From Firmicutes bacterium CAG:194 (GTDB taxonomy: Bacteria; Bacillota; Clostridia; Lachnospirales; Lachnospiraceae): 49,203 nt of DNA. The position numbers and the translations under genes are program-made. The stretch is taken from contig HF995249.1 of the NCBI GenBank assembly GCA_000432915.1, forward strand, positions 34,120 to 83,322, given 5' to 3'. The first letter of the stretch is position 1. The number at the start of each line of letters is the position of its first letter. Shown here piece by piece: positions 41,291-49,203 of this stretch. The notes beneath the pieces are model-generated. The model was not told where the DNA came from and did no database searches. It saw nothing but the letters and a program-made list of their open reading frames with translations.

Positions 41291-42043
41291 ATGATTTGCA
41301 TACTTACGATCGCAGTCGGGTTTATAGCGGTGCATTTCTTTAAAATGCTGCGTCTGTATCTGGTTCTGATGGAACACAGGATCAGCATCGGACGTTTTAT
41401 CCTGCTCTACCTGCGGACAACCTTTATCAATTTAATCATTCCGTTCAAGCTGGGCGAATTATATCGTATTGAAGAGATCGCACGGGTCACGAAAATCTGG
41501 CAGGTAGGCTTTTTAAGCGTTCTGGTAGACCGGTTTTTTGATACCCTTGCGCTTCTTTGCGTTTTACTGCCGCTGGATCTGATCCTGCGCGGGGGCATTT
41601 CCGTGATCACGATCGTATTTCTGGTAGCTCTTTTTGTGATCGCGCTTGTGTATCTGGCAATTCCGGCGAGCTATACGTACTTAAACCGGTATCTGATCAT
41701 GCGGAAAACATCCGGGCGGGCACTGGTGGCACTGCGTGGACTGGATATTGTAAAGTCCTGGTATGACTTTACCCATGAGCTGATCACGGGACGTTCTGCA
41801 CTGATCGTGGCAGCTTCCTTCCTTGGCTGGGGCGCTGAAATTATTACATTGCGGGCGTTATCTATATGGATGCATATTTCATTCGGATTGGGTGATTTTG
41901 CTTCCTATATTGAAGCGGTGCTGTTAAAAGGAGAGAGCAGTCTTCTGGAGACATATACAAGGATGGGTGCGATCGCACTTCTGATCCTGACGATACTCGG
42001 CTATGTGAGCTATCTGCTCTATCACAGAAAGGAACGGGCATGA
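41291..42043 (+). CDS. LPG_synthase_TM/UPF0104-like membrane protein
   Basis: This 250-residue protein has about seven helices. The segment LRTTFINLIIPFKLGELYRIEEIARVTKI (about residues 38-66) matches the conserved 'N.....P...GE..R...L' motif of the lysylphosphatidylglycerol-synthase transmembrane/AglD-like family. This family often neighbours GtrA and DPM1-like genes and may help flip lipid-linked sugars. It is somewhat shorter than usual (about 300 residues) and appears to lack the first helix. The start has CGGAG upstream, 18 bp after the GT2 gene. Its stop overlaps the next start (ATGA). Confidence 0.75.
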   Translation: MICILTIAVGFIAVHFFKMLRLYLVLMEHRISIGRFILLYLRTTFINLIIPFKLGELYRIEEIARVTKIWQVGFLSVLVDRFFDTLALLCVLLPLDLILRGGISVITIVFLVALFVIALVYLAIPASYTYLNRYLIMRKTSGRALVALRGLDIVKSWYDFTHELITGRSALIVAASFLGWGAEIITLRALSIWMHISFGLGDFASYIEAVLLKGESSLLETYTRMGAIALLILTILGYVSYLLYHRKERA

Positions 42044-43479
42044 AGAAAGTAATCGTTATCTATGATGACAGTCTGAAACCGAATAAAGAGATCCGGTCCA
42101 TTACAGGAGATAAATCCTATGGAGATACGATCTTTAAACGTGTGACACTGAAAAACAGAATGCGGGAGGAGATCGAGAAAAATAAAAACGTGGTTTCCAT
42201 GTATTCGATCAGTGATGAACGAGAAAACGAAAAGTTAAAAGAAGAATTAACAAAAGTGCAAGAGGGGCGGGCAGTGTTTTATCTGTATTCCAACTTTGGA
42301 CTGGCAGATACTGCGCAGTTCCAGACGCTTCTGACAAAGACGGCTTATGTGAATGAATGCTACACTGTATACTGTGGCGATCAGCCTGCAGCAGTGATGC
42401 TCCCTGATGTGGAAACATACGACAAGAAAGCACAGCAGCTTTTGGAACGGAATGTACTGGCAGAACAGGTAGAAACAGCTGCATTTATGGATCTGTCAGA
42501 CTTGAATCATTTCCTGACCTTTATTACCGGTGGCTTTGATGCCAGATTTTTCAATGCACTTGCCGGCGATGCCTATACAGTAACAAAGAAATCAACAAAA
42601 ATAGAAAAAATTAAATCTGAATATAAGTTTTATTATTTGCTGCCTGACAATATGAAAATGTGGTTTGTCATGCCATATGATTACCGGGAGGATGCAAACG
42701 GTGCCAGCTATACGATGGAACGCTATCATATGACCGATATCGCGATCCGGTTCGTACATGGTGCGGTCAGCACGGAGGAGCTTTCCGATATTCTGGATAA
42801 GCTGTTTTACTTCATTAACATCCGCGGCAGAAAACAGGTTTCCGAGAAGGAAGCGAAAGCGGTTGCGGATGCCCTTTATGTGGAGAAGCTGAAGGAACGT
42901 ATGGCGGATCTGAAAAAGCTGCCTGCCTACAGCCGGTTTGATGCACTGCTTTCCATGGGAACAGACTATGCAGGCATTGATGCGGTGGTAGAGAAGTATC
43001 TGCGGCTGTATGAGAAGATCGCAGCACGTCCGGCAGAAAATGCCCTTGCAATCGGACATGGGGATCTGTGTTTTTCCAACATCCTGTACAGCCGAGAAGC
43101 AAATCTGCTTAAGCTGATCGATCCGAAGGGTGCGCTCAATGAGGAGGATATGTATACAGATGTGTACTATGATCTCGCAAAATTGTCCCATTCGATCTGC
43201 GGCTGCTATGATTTCTTTAACAGCGGTCTGTACCTCATCACAATGGACCGGGATATGAAGATCCATCTGAGCATTGATGCGGATGCTGCGCCGTATATAG
43301 AAGTATTTAAGAACTATCTGGAAAAGAACGGCTTTGACTATGTCAGAGTCAGATTATATGAAGCAAGCCTGTTTTTATCCATGTTGCCATACCATATGGA
43401 TCAGCCGGGTAAAGTATTTGGCTTTTTAATGAATGCGATCAGAATTTTAGAGGAGGTAGAGACATGTACGAAAATCTGA
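42040..43479 (+). CDS. Protein with C-terminal APH/choline-kinase-like phosphotransferase domain
   Basis: This 479-residue cytosolic protein has a C-terminal half typical of the aminoglycoside-phosphotransferase/choline-kinase superfamily. GHGDLCFSNILY (about residue 340) is the HGDxxxxN catalytic loop, and LLKLIDPKG supplies the metal-binding Asp. The N-terminal portion of about 170 residues (GRAVFYLYSNFGLADTAQFQTLL...YTVYCGDQPAAVML) is not recognised; it may be a worn nucleotidyltransferase-like fold. The gene overlaps the membrane protein gene by 4 bp and the HAD gene by 16 bp, so it is surely in the same operon. With that phosphatase and the nucleotidyltransferase at 46873 it could form a short route for phosphorylating and activating a small substituent. 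Substrate unknown. Confidence 0.72.
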   Translation: MKKVIVIYDDSLKPNKEIRSITGDKSYGDTIFKRVTLKNRMREEIEKNKNVVSMYSISDERENEKLKEELTKVQEGRAVFYLYSNFGLADTAQFQTLLTKTAYVNECYTVYCGDQPAAVMLPDVETYDKKAQQLLERNVLAEQVETAAFMDLSDLNHFLTFITGGFDARFFNALAGDAYTVTKKSTKIEKIKSEYKFYYLLPDNMKMWFVMPYDYREDANGASYTMERYHMTDIAIRFVHGAVSTEELSDILDKLFYFINIRGRKQVSEKEAKAVADALYVEKLKERMADLKKLPAYSRFDALLSMGTDYAGIDAVVEKYLRLYEKIAARPAENALAIGHGDLCFSNILYSREANLLKLIDPKGALNEEDMYTDVYYDLAKLSHSICGCYDFFNSGLYLITMDRDMKIHLSIDADAAPYIEVFKNYLEKNGFDYVRVRLYEASLFLSMLPYHMDQPGKVFGFLMNAIRILEEVETCTKI

Positions 43480-43862
43480 CATTTTGTTTTGATATAGACG
43501 GTACGCTGTGTCCGATCAAGAAAAAGGAGGAGGCGTATATCGATCTGGTTCCTTACCCGGAAATGATCGATAAGATCCGTGAATATAAGGCGGGAGGCGC
43601 GAAGATCGTGCTGTTTACATCCCGTAACATGAACAGCTATCATGGCAACATCGGACTGATCAATGCCAATACCGCAAAGGTGCTTCTGGCATGGCTGGAA
43701 AAATGGGATATTCCATACGATGAGATTGTTTACGGAAAACCATGGCCGGGTCATAAGGGCTTTTATGTAGATGACAGAACGATCCGTCCGGATGAATTTC
43801 TGCGCTGCAGCGTAGATGAAATGGATGAGATCTGTAAGAAAAGCCGTCCACAGAATCAGTAA
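43464..43862 (+). CDS. Small HAD-type phosphatase of the capsule biosynthesis group
   Basis: This 132-residue HAD enzyme has motif I as FDIDGTLCP (nucleophile Asp at about 10), motif II as LFTSRNMNSY, and a terminal block GKPWPGHKGFYVDDRTIRPDEF where GKP and DDR supply the Lys and Asp residues of motifs III and IV. Such short, capless HADs annotated as capsule biosynthesis phosphatases are common beside kinase and nucleotidyltransferase genes in surface polysaccharide loci. The ATG follows AGGAGGT inside the end of the kinase gene (16-bp overlap). It probably removes phosphate from a precursor made by a neighbouring enzyme. Confidence 0.85.
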   Translation: MYENLTFCFDIDGTLCPIKKKEEAYIDLVPYPEMIDKIREYKAGGAKIVLFTSRNMNSYHGNIGLINANTAKVLLAWLEKWDIPYDEIVYGKPWPGHKGFYVDDRTIRPDEFLRCSVDEMDEICKKSRPQNQ

Positions 43863-43865
43863 CCT

Positions 43866-45467
43866 ATGAGAAAGTTTCTGATATGGGGCAGCATGCTGCT
43901 CCTTATACTCATAACTGCATATAGCATCTGGCAAAGGGAAGACGGCGGACTGTCCTATCAGACCGTAACGGAGCACAAGGCGGAAAAGATTGCGTCCCGT
44001 ATGCAGGAGCAGGAAACGCTGGAAGGTTTTTCTCTCTGCTTTGCCGGAGAAAAGCTTCCGTATGATGACGGCAGCAAGACTTTTTTTCTGCCGCTTTCCG
44101 CATCGGATTCTTTATGGGAGAGCGGGGAGATCCGTGCAGAGAATGGTGAGACTGTCCTGTTTCTGGAAGATTTCGGCAAAGAAGACAAGCAGACGCTGAT
44201 GGCGGAAAATCATGCGATCCCGTTTCTGGCGGCAAAGGGAAATGTGTATGCTGCATATTCCCTGAAACTGACAGGACTGCCTATTGTGACATTTACGTCC
44301 ACGGAGGAAATGACGGAAGCGGGAGAAATGTTGTATGCTTTTTCCTTATATGACAGTAATACGAAGACCGACTGGGTCACGACCTGTTATACGACAAGCA
44401 GGCTCAGAGGCAATACAAGTCTGGCATACGAGAAGAAAAGTCTTCGCCTTATGCTGAAAAAGAAGAAAAAGGATGGCAGCTTTGAGAAAAAGAACTGTAA
44501 CCTTTTGGGCATCCGGAATGATGATGACTGGATTTTAAACAGCCTGTATGCGGATAATACAAGGCTGCGTGACAAGCTGTGCATGGATCTGTGGCAGGAA
44601 ACAGGCGCCTATGACAATCCCTATGGTAAAAATTTTGGCGTGCAGGGCGAATATGTGGAAGTGCTGATCAATGATTCTTATACCGGCTTGTATCTGCTGA
44701 CGCATCCGATCGACAGAAAGCAGCTTGGATTGTCTGCAAATGCAGGTAATGATACACTGCCTGAGCGGCTTTACAAGAAAAAATATGCCGCTGCCTGGCA
44801 GGAAAGTGATTTTCTGGGCGGATTACCCGATTTAAACCAGATCGATTACAGGGGTGGTTTTTACCTGAAGGGAAATCAGGTTCTTGGGACAGAGGAAGAG
44901 TGGGAACCGCTGCGCCGTCTGGCTGCCTGTATCGAGGCAGATGATAAAACTTTTTCACGGCAGATCGGACAGCTTGTCAACCTATCCAATCTTGTGGATA
45001 ACTGGCTGTTTTTTCAGGCAATCGGTGGATTCGATAACAGTAATAAAAATGTGTACTATGCAGCACGGAACGAAAATGGAAATTACAGAGGTTATTTTAT
45101 CCCGTGGGATCTGAATATCTCCTTTGGTGCGGTTTATGCGGATAACAAGTATTATGCGGAAGAAACGCTGGAGGAAACCGGGACGCAGGTGCAGTTTGAA
45201 CCGGGCTGCCGGGCGATCGCGCTGGATGCGGATCATGCACGGGCACTTGCAAAAGAAAAGTGGGAAGACTGGAAAGAAAAAGCCTTTACGGCCGAGGCAC
45301 TGCTGGAAAAAGCACAGCACCTGCAGCAGGAGCTGACCGGTTCCGGTGCCATGGCACGGGAAATGGAAAGATGGCCGGGCGGCAATGCTTCTACGGATCT
45401 GTCGCTTCTGACGGAATTTACGAAGCAGCGTATGGCATATATGGACAGTATGATAGACGGTTTATAA
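43866..45467 (+). CDS. CotH kinase family protein, membrane-anchored
   Basis: This 533-residue protein has one N-terminal helix (about 4-22, FLIWGSMLLLILITAYSIW) that puts the rest outside. CotH-family motifs are SRLRGNTSLAYEKKSLRL (about 177-194, the RGN..S...KKS.R pattern), LLGIRNDDDWILNSLYADNTRLRDKL (about 214-239), GVQGEYVEVLINDSYTGLYLLTHPI and IPWDLNISFGAVY (about 412-424, the PWDLD.SFG-type site). CotH of Bacillus is an atypical spore-coat kinase (established). Here the gene is not in a sporulation setting but in front of VTC and DUF4956 genes, a combination I recall from other Gram-positive surface loci. The ribosome site is weak; the start is 3 bp after the HAD stop. Confidence 0.87.
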   Translation: MRKFLIWGSMLLLILITAYSIWQREDGGLSYQTVTEHKAEKIASRMQEQETLEGFSLCFAGEKLPYDDGSKTFFLPLSASDSLWESGEIRAENGETVLFLEDFGKEDKQTLMAENHAIPFLAAKGNVYAAYSLKLTGLPIVTFTSTEEMTEAGEMLYAFSLYDSNTKTDWVTTCYTTSRLRGNTSLAYEKKSLRLMLKKKKKDGSFEKKNCNLLGIRNDDDWILNSLYADNTRLRDKLCMDLWQETGAYDNPYGKNFGVQGEYVEVLINDSYTGLYLLTHPIDRKQLGLSANAGNDTLPERLYKKKYAAAWQESDFLGGLPDLNQIDYRGGFYLKGNQVLGTEEEWEPLRRLAACIEADDKTFSRQIGQLVNLSNLVDNWLFFQAIGGFDNSNKNVYYAARNENGNYRGYFIPWDLNISFGAVYADNKYYAEETLEETGTQVQFEPGCRAIALDADHARALAKEKWEDWKEKAFTAEALLEKAQHLQQELTGSGAMAREMERWPGGNASTDLSLLTEFTKQRMAYMDSMIDGL

Positions 45468-45486
45468 GGCGGAGAGGAGTGAAAAC

Positions 45487-46212
45487 GTGGCGATCGCAAA
45501 AAGCAGGCATGAATATAAGTTCAGTGTGAATGAAAAAGATCTGCTGATGCTTGGGATGCGGCTCGAGCCACTGATCGCGAAGGACGCCCATGTGGGAGAG
45601 CAGGGGTATTACCATATCCGCAGCATTTATTTTGATGATTATCACAATAGCAGCTTTTACAGCAATGAAGCCGGCGTGGATCCGCGTGTAAAATACAGGA
45701 TCCGCATTTACAATGCCGGTGATGCTTCGATCAAGCTGGAGAAAAAAATCAAAGAAAACGGTATGACGCGGAAATATGCGGCTCCGCTATCCCGTCAGCA
45801 GGCGGATATGCTGATCCGGGGGCAGCTGCTACCGATCGATCAGAAGGATCTGGAAAGCTATCCACCGCTCCTTGCACAGTTTTTGCTCCTGATGCGCACA
45901 AGACGGATGCAGCCCAAGGTGATCGTGGCATATGATCGCATTCCTTATGTGGACAGAAGGGGAAATGTACGGATCACATTTGATAGAAATATTGCAGCTT
46001 CCGTGGATTTTCCCCACTTTTTTGAGAAAGAAATGCAGAAAATACCGCTGCTCCCACCGGGAGAGCATTTACTGGAGGTAAAGTACGATGAGTACCTTCC
46101 GGCTGTTTTGAAACAGCAGCTGGATCTGGGAAAGCTCAGACAGGAGACCTTTTCCAAATATTATCTTTGCAGAAAGAGGGCAGGCAATGAACACTTTTTC
46201 GAACATCTTTAA
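45487..46212 (+). CDS. VTC-domain polyphosphate polymerase family protein
   Basis: This 241-residue protein starts with GTG behind GGCGGAGAGGAG. It is a bare VTC tunnel domain: HEYKFSVNEKD, YYHIRSIYFDD (R45), VKYRIRIYN (R71, R73), IKLEKKIKENGMTRKY (K83, K86, K87), VIVAYDRIPYV (R151), VRITFDR and LLEVKYDEYLP (E197, K199). These are the basic residues and metal-binding Glu expected from yeast Vtc4, which makes polyphosphate from ATP (established for eukaryotic VTC). No membrane helices or SPX domain are present. The DUF4956 membrane protein, whose gene overlaps this one by 26 bp, is the likely membrane partner and may guide the product outward. Activity in bacteria is inferred from fold conservation. 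Confidence 0.9.
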   Translation: MAIAKSRHEYKFSVNEKDLLMLGMRLEPLIAKDAHVGEQGYYHIRSIYFDDYHNSSFYSNEAGVDPRVKYRIRIYNAGDASIKLEKKIKENGMTRKYAAPLSRQQADMLIRGQLLPIDQKDLESYPPLLAQFLLLMRTRRMQPKVIVAYDRIPYVDRRGNVRITFDRNIAASVDFPHFFEKEMQKIPLLPPGEHLLEVKYDEYLPAVLKQQLDLGKLRQETFSKYYLCRKRAGNEHFFEHL

Positions 46213-46861
46213 AAAATCTTTTCTGGAGGGCTTTGGCGGAAGCGATATCACAACCGTAAGGATCCTTGTCACACTGGCGGTAACGTGTGCGCTGGCATTG
46301 TATATTTTTATTGTATATTATGTGGCAACAAAGAAGACCTTTTATTCCAAGACATTTAATATTGCGCTGTTTATGATCGCGGTCATCACATCGAGTATCA
46401 TTTTGGCAATGCAGTCTAACCTTGTGATCTCCCTCGGTATGGTCGGTGCACTTTCTATTGTCAGATTCCGGACGGCGATCAAAGATCCGATGGATCTGAT
46501 CTTTTTATTCTGGTCGATCAGTATCGGTATTATCTGTGGCGCAGAAATGTATAAGATCGGTATGATCATGTCACTTGTCCTGACGATCGGATTGTTTTTG
46601 CTGGAACTGACACCGGTGGGAAAAGCAAGTGTACTGCTTGTTGTCAATGCCAAAGATGCACAGGCGGAAGCTGGGATCATGCAGATCGTAGGGCAGTATG
46701 CAAAACGCCCGGCTGTAAAATCACGAAATCTCAGTAAGGATGGCATGGATCTGATCATTGAGATCAAAACAGCACAGGAAAACAAGCTGCTTGCAGAGCT
46801 TCTGGCAGCACAGAACGTATACGGTGCTTCCCTGATGGCACATGACGGCGAGATAATGTAG
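46187..46861 (+). CDS. DUF4956 membrane protein
   Basis: This 224-residue protein has three to four helices in its first 150 residues (ILVTLAVTCALALYIFIVYYVATKK, IALFMIAVITSSIILAMQ, LVISLGMVGALSIVRFRTAIKDPMDLIFLFWSISIGIICG, IIMSLVLTIGLFLL) and a ferredoxin-like soluble end of about 75 residues. The segment GALSIVRFRTAIKDP is the family signature. DUF4956 genes regularly sit next to VTC and CotH genes (family knowledge). Its start lies inside the VTC gene (26-bp overlap) behind AAAGAGGGC. Function unproven; a membrane channel or docking subunit for the VTC enzyme is plausible. Confidence 0.9.
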   Translation: MNTFSNIFKKSFLEGFGGSDITTVRILVTLAVTCALALYIFIVYYVATKKTFYSKTFNIALFMIAVITSSIILAMQSNLVISLGMVGALSIVRFRTAIKDPMDLIFLFWSISIGIICGAEMYKIGMIMSLVLTIGLFLLELTPVGKASVLLVVNAKDAQAEAGIMQIVGQYAKRPAVKSRNLSKDGMDLIIEIKTAQENKLLAELLAAQNVYGASLMAHDGEIM

Positions 46862-46872
46862 GAGGATATGAC

Positions 46873-47604
46873 ATGAAAATGACAGTTGTGATCACAATGG
46901 CAGGACTTGGTTCCCGTTTCCGCAAAGCGGGCTACAAGGTGCCCAAATACCAGATCGAGGCGCATGGCAGAACTTTATTTGACTGGTCAATGGAAAGTCT
47001 GAAGGGCTTTGCAGACCCGGAAAATGACTATATCTTTGTTGTTCGTAAAGAAGACGATGCGGAGGAATTCATCCGCAGCTCCTGTGAAAAGATCGGTATC
47101 ACCAATGTAACGGTGATCGGGATCGATTATCTGACAGACGGACAGGCGACCACAGCCATGCTGGCGAAGGATGTGTGGGATAAGGAATCTGCCCTGATGA
47201 TTTATAATATCGATACGTATGTGGAAGCCTATGAAATGAAGACGGAGCAGATCGCCGGAGACGGTTTCATTCCGTGTTTCCATGCACCGGGCGACCACTG
47301 GAGCTTCGCAAAGCTGGATGCAAACGGCAAAGTCGTAGAGGTACGTGAAAAAGAACGTATTTCCGACAACTGTACACTCGGTGCTTATTATTTCAAGACC
47401 TGTGCACTGTACGAACAGCTTTATAACGAATACTATACCAGCGAAGAAAAGCTGGAAAAGGGTGAAAAATATGTCGCACCGCTTTACAATTACCTGATCT
47501 CCAAGGGCGGTGATGTCCGCATTTCCATCGTGGATTTTGAGAAGGTGCATGTACTCGGAACGCCGGAGGAACTGAATTACTTCCTCGAACACTATAAAGG
47601 CTGA
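46873..47604 (+). CDS. Nucleotidyltransferase of the capsule biosynthesis group
   Basis: This 243-residue GT-A-fold enzyme starts MKMTVVITMAGLGSRFRKAGYKVPKYQIEAHGRTLFDWSM. The MAGLGSRF loop binds the nucleotide and VPK takes the place of the usual catalytic Lys motif. DGQATTAMLAKD and IYNIDTYV (metal-binding Asp) follow, then a late GDHWSFAKLDANGKVVEVREKERISDNCTLGAYYFK block. Enzymes of this type activate a small phosphorylated compound or a sugar with a nucleotide for transfer to a surface polymer. It lies behind AGGAGG, 11 bp after DUF4956, and probably works with the kinase at 42040 and the phosphatase at 43464. Nucleotide and substrate are not evident. Confidence 0.82.
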   Translation: MKMTVVITMAGLGSRFRKAGYKVPKYQIEAHGRTLFDWSMESLKGFADPENDYIFVVRKEDDAEEFIRSSCEKIGITNVTVIGIDYLTDGQATTAMLAKDVWDKESALMIYNIDTYVEAYEMKTEQIAGDGFIPCFHAPGDHWSFAKLDANGKVVEVREKERISDNCTLGAYYFKTCALYEQLYNEYYTSEEKLEKGEKYVAPLYNYLISKGGDVRISIVDFEKVHVLGTPEELNYFLEHYKG

Positions 47605-47632
47605 GAGATAGAAGAATGAGAAAGGAGAGACC

Positions 47633-49203
47633 ATGAAGCAGGAAAAGAAGGGCTTACAACTTTATAAAACAGCACTGGTGATTTCCTGCGTTCATTTTCT
47701 CCTGAGCTTTTGGACAGACCACTTTATCTTCCGGTATGTGGTGTTTGACTTCAGCTCTGCGAAAAATATCGTAAAATCGATTGAAACCTGTGGCGTGAAA
47801 CTTGTGTTCCTTTTCCTGCTGATCGCAGTATGGCAGGGAATTTTTTATGTTTGCAAAAAGGCTGATAAGACATTCAAAAGAGTGGCATTTGGGTATTTCC
47901 TGTTGATGCTTGTTCTTTTGCTTCTGACGTGGCCGGGCATCTGGCGTATGGATGAGTTTGGGATCCTAACGAGTGCTGTGCAGCTCTTTCCGCATTTTTG
48001 GCAGAATTATATAACAAGTGTATTTTATATATATGCTCTGATGCTGTTTCCGTTTCCGGCGGGCGTGATCCTGGTGCAGATCATCTGTATCTCCCTGATC
48101 ATTGCAAGACTGGTGACACTCTGCCTGTCTGCAGAGTCGGAGCAGATAGGAAAAAAGGAAAAAAGCCTCTGTTATTTATTGATGCTTGTTCCGTTCTTAC
48201 TGTTACCGGTACTGGATTCGAACCTGTATCCGATGCGTGTCAGTATGCATGCGTTTTTGGAACTCTGGCTTTTGGCAGAGCTGTATTTTAACTGGAAAAA
48301 GAATACGATGCCTGCATGGTATCTGCCGGTGCTTGCTGCAGTTGTGACTGTGTGGCGGACAGAAGCGATTTATTATGTGGTTTGTTTCCCGCTGCTGCTT
48401 CTTTGGATGGGCAGAGGAAGGAAATACCGGAAACAGATATTACTATACTTGATGTGCACTGTTATTTTATTTGTGCCGCAAAAACTGGGTGAAAAAATAA
48501 CAAGTGGCAGCCAATATGAACTGACAAGCGTTGTACTACCGCTTGTACCACTGGTTGAGGCAGCGCATGAAACAGACACTGCAGTCGACAGACAACTGCT
48601 TGCTGAAATTGACAAGGTTGTCAGTGTGGAGGTGACACTGGAAGGCGCAAGAGAAGGAAAGACAGGGATCAATCTGTTCTGGAGCCGCCCGGATTTCCAG
48701 AGATCCTATACCGACAAAGAGTTCGCTTCTTTTAAGCAGGCATATTATAAACTGATCCTGCGTTATCCGGCTGTTTTTCTGAAAGAACGGTTTGAGACAT
48801 TTGTGTCATCTACAGGACTTCTGGAAAATACGACGGAACTCTTTACAGAGTCTGTACCGAATTATATCACGTTCCGGCAGTATCCGCTGAGCAGCCCGAT
48901 CTCTGACAAAACAAGAACGACTGTTATTAAAGGACTGGAATTAAGGACACAAAAAGACTATACAAAGAAGTTGGCAGTGACGGATCTGGTATATTCTGCA
49001 TTGCCGGCAGTTCTGATACTACTTGTAGCATCTGTTATTTTATTGATCCGTAAGAAATGGCTTCCGCTGTTTCTGCTTTTGACCGCACTTGTGAAAGTGC
49101 CGCTTGTATTTCTGACAGCACCGTCCAGACTGTTTATGTACTATTATTCTGTTTATCTGATAGGATATGTAGTGTTATTTTATTCCGCCTTCCTGCTGCC
49201 CCA
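47633..49203 (+). CDS. Multi-pass membrane protein, possibly GT-C-like, 3' truncated by the window
   Basis: The frame starts MKQEKKGLQLYKTALV behind AAAGGAGAGACC and stays open to the window end (523 codons). It has about ten or more helices and one larger hydrophilic stretch (about residues 285-430: ITSGSQYELTSVVL... LFWSRPDFQRSYTDKEF). The segment WPGIWRMDEFGILTSAVQLFPHFWQNYITSVFYIYAL (about 103-139), with an acidic MDE in a probable outside loop after a W-P-G turn, resembles poorly characterised GT-C-like membrane families of Firmicutes (DUF6020 type, unverified). Position at the end of the operon suggests a further polymer-decorating enzyme. Confidence 0.7.
   Translation, partial: MKQEKKGLQLYKTALVISCVHFLLSFWTDHFIFRYVVFDFSSAKNIVKSIETCGVKLVFLFLLIAVWQGIFYVCKKADKTFKRVAFGYFLLMLVLLLLTWPGIWRMDEFGILTSAVQLFPHFWQNYITSVFYIYALMLFPFPAGVILVQIICISLIIARLVTLCLSAESEQIGKKEKSLCYLLMLVPFLLLPVLDSNLYPMRVSMHAFLELWLLAELYFNWKKNTMPAWYLPVLAAVVTVWRTEAIYYVVCFPLLLLWMGRGRKYRKQILLYLMCTVILFVPQKLGEKITSGSQYELTSVVLPLVPLVEAAHETDTAVDRQLLAEIDKVVSVEVTLEGAREGKTGINLFWSRPDFQRSYTDKEFASFKQAYYKLILRYPAVFLKERFETFVSSTGLLENTTELFTESVPNYITFRQYPLSSPISDKTRTTVIKGLELRTQKDYTKKLAVTDLVYSALPAVLILLVASVILLIRKKWLPLFLLLTALVKVPLVFLTAPSRLFMYYYSVYLIGYVVLFYSAFLLP

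Noticed and set aside
43866..45467. Sporulation gene cluster suggested by the CotH family protein
   Set aside because: No other spore-coat gene is nearby; the VTC and DUF4956 partners and the membrane anchor point to the surface-polymer type of CotH protein.

Overview
The window looks like part of a low-to-moderate GC Firmicutes chromosome, most likely a gut Lachnospiraceae. Four things suggest this: strong AGGAGG-type ribosome binding sites, sigma-A-like promoters, Gram-positive secreted and lipoprotein signals (an LAGC lipobox, BspA-type leucine-rich repeats, Cwp84-like C1 peptidases), and teichoic-acid-type genes (CDP-glycerol phosphotransferase family, LicD, TarI/IspD-like). Almost every gene is on the + strand in tightly packed, often overlapping operons. 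The window is a cell-surface glycopolymer locus of about 49 kb, cut at both ends. I saw no tRNA, rRNA, insertion sequence, CRISPR array or phage gene.

Region 1 (1-10748) is a teichoic-acid-like operon. It holds a CDP-glycerol glycerophosphotransferase-family enzyme (5' truncated), a secreted beta-helix protein, a polysaccharide pyruvyl transferase, a TarI/IspD-like cytidylyltransferase, an extended SDR, a compact ABC exporter (permease plus ATPase), a LicD phosphotransferase, a Wzy-like polymerase and a Wzz-like co-polymerase whose C-terminal domain looks like a kinase fold without its P-loop. Region 2 (10749-20653) is a secreted-protein module: a promoter and structured leader, a large LRR_5 (BspA-like) surface protein, a C1 peptidase, a 58-residue protein, a substrate-binding-type lipoprotein, and a second, larger C1 peptidase with lectin-like, Big2 and FN3-like domains.

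Region 3 (20663-32234) has an O-antigen ligase/polymerase-type membrane protein, a convergent zinc-ribbon gene, rmlB, rmlA, a membrane-anchored GH25 muramidase, a GT-C-like membrane enzyme, and two tandem paralogous pairs of split membrane proteins. The last member of the second pair carries an apparently extracytoplasmic metallo-beta-lactamase-fold domain. Region 4 (32235-39991) has its own promoter. It holds a second ABC exporter with a carbohydrate-binding C-terminal domain, a kinase-like protein with a remnant methyltransferase-like N-terminus (arranged like the E. coli O9a chain terminator WbdD), a double-domain GT2 and a phosphoglucomutase/phosphomannomutase.

Region 5 (40004-49203) has GtrA, a DPM1-like GT2 and an LPG_synthase_TM-like protein (lipid-linked sugar supply). 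It continues with an APH-like kinase, a small HAD phosphatase and a nucleotidyltransferase (probably activation of a polymer substituent), interrupted by a CotH / VTC polyphosphate-polymerase / DUF4956 triad. The last gene is a multi-pass membrane protein that runs off the window.

As a working model (inference), cytosolic enzymes build at least two polymers. Two dedicated ABC transporters export them. Lipid-linked sugars, GT-C enzymes, LicD-type phosphotransfer and the MBL protein decorate or edit them outside the membrane. A surface protease/adhesin module shares the locus. Family assignments come from recognised motifs only; no database search was run.
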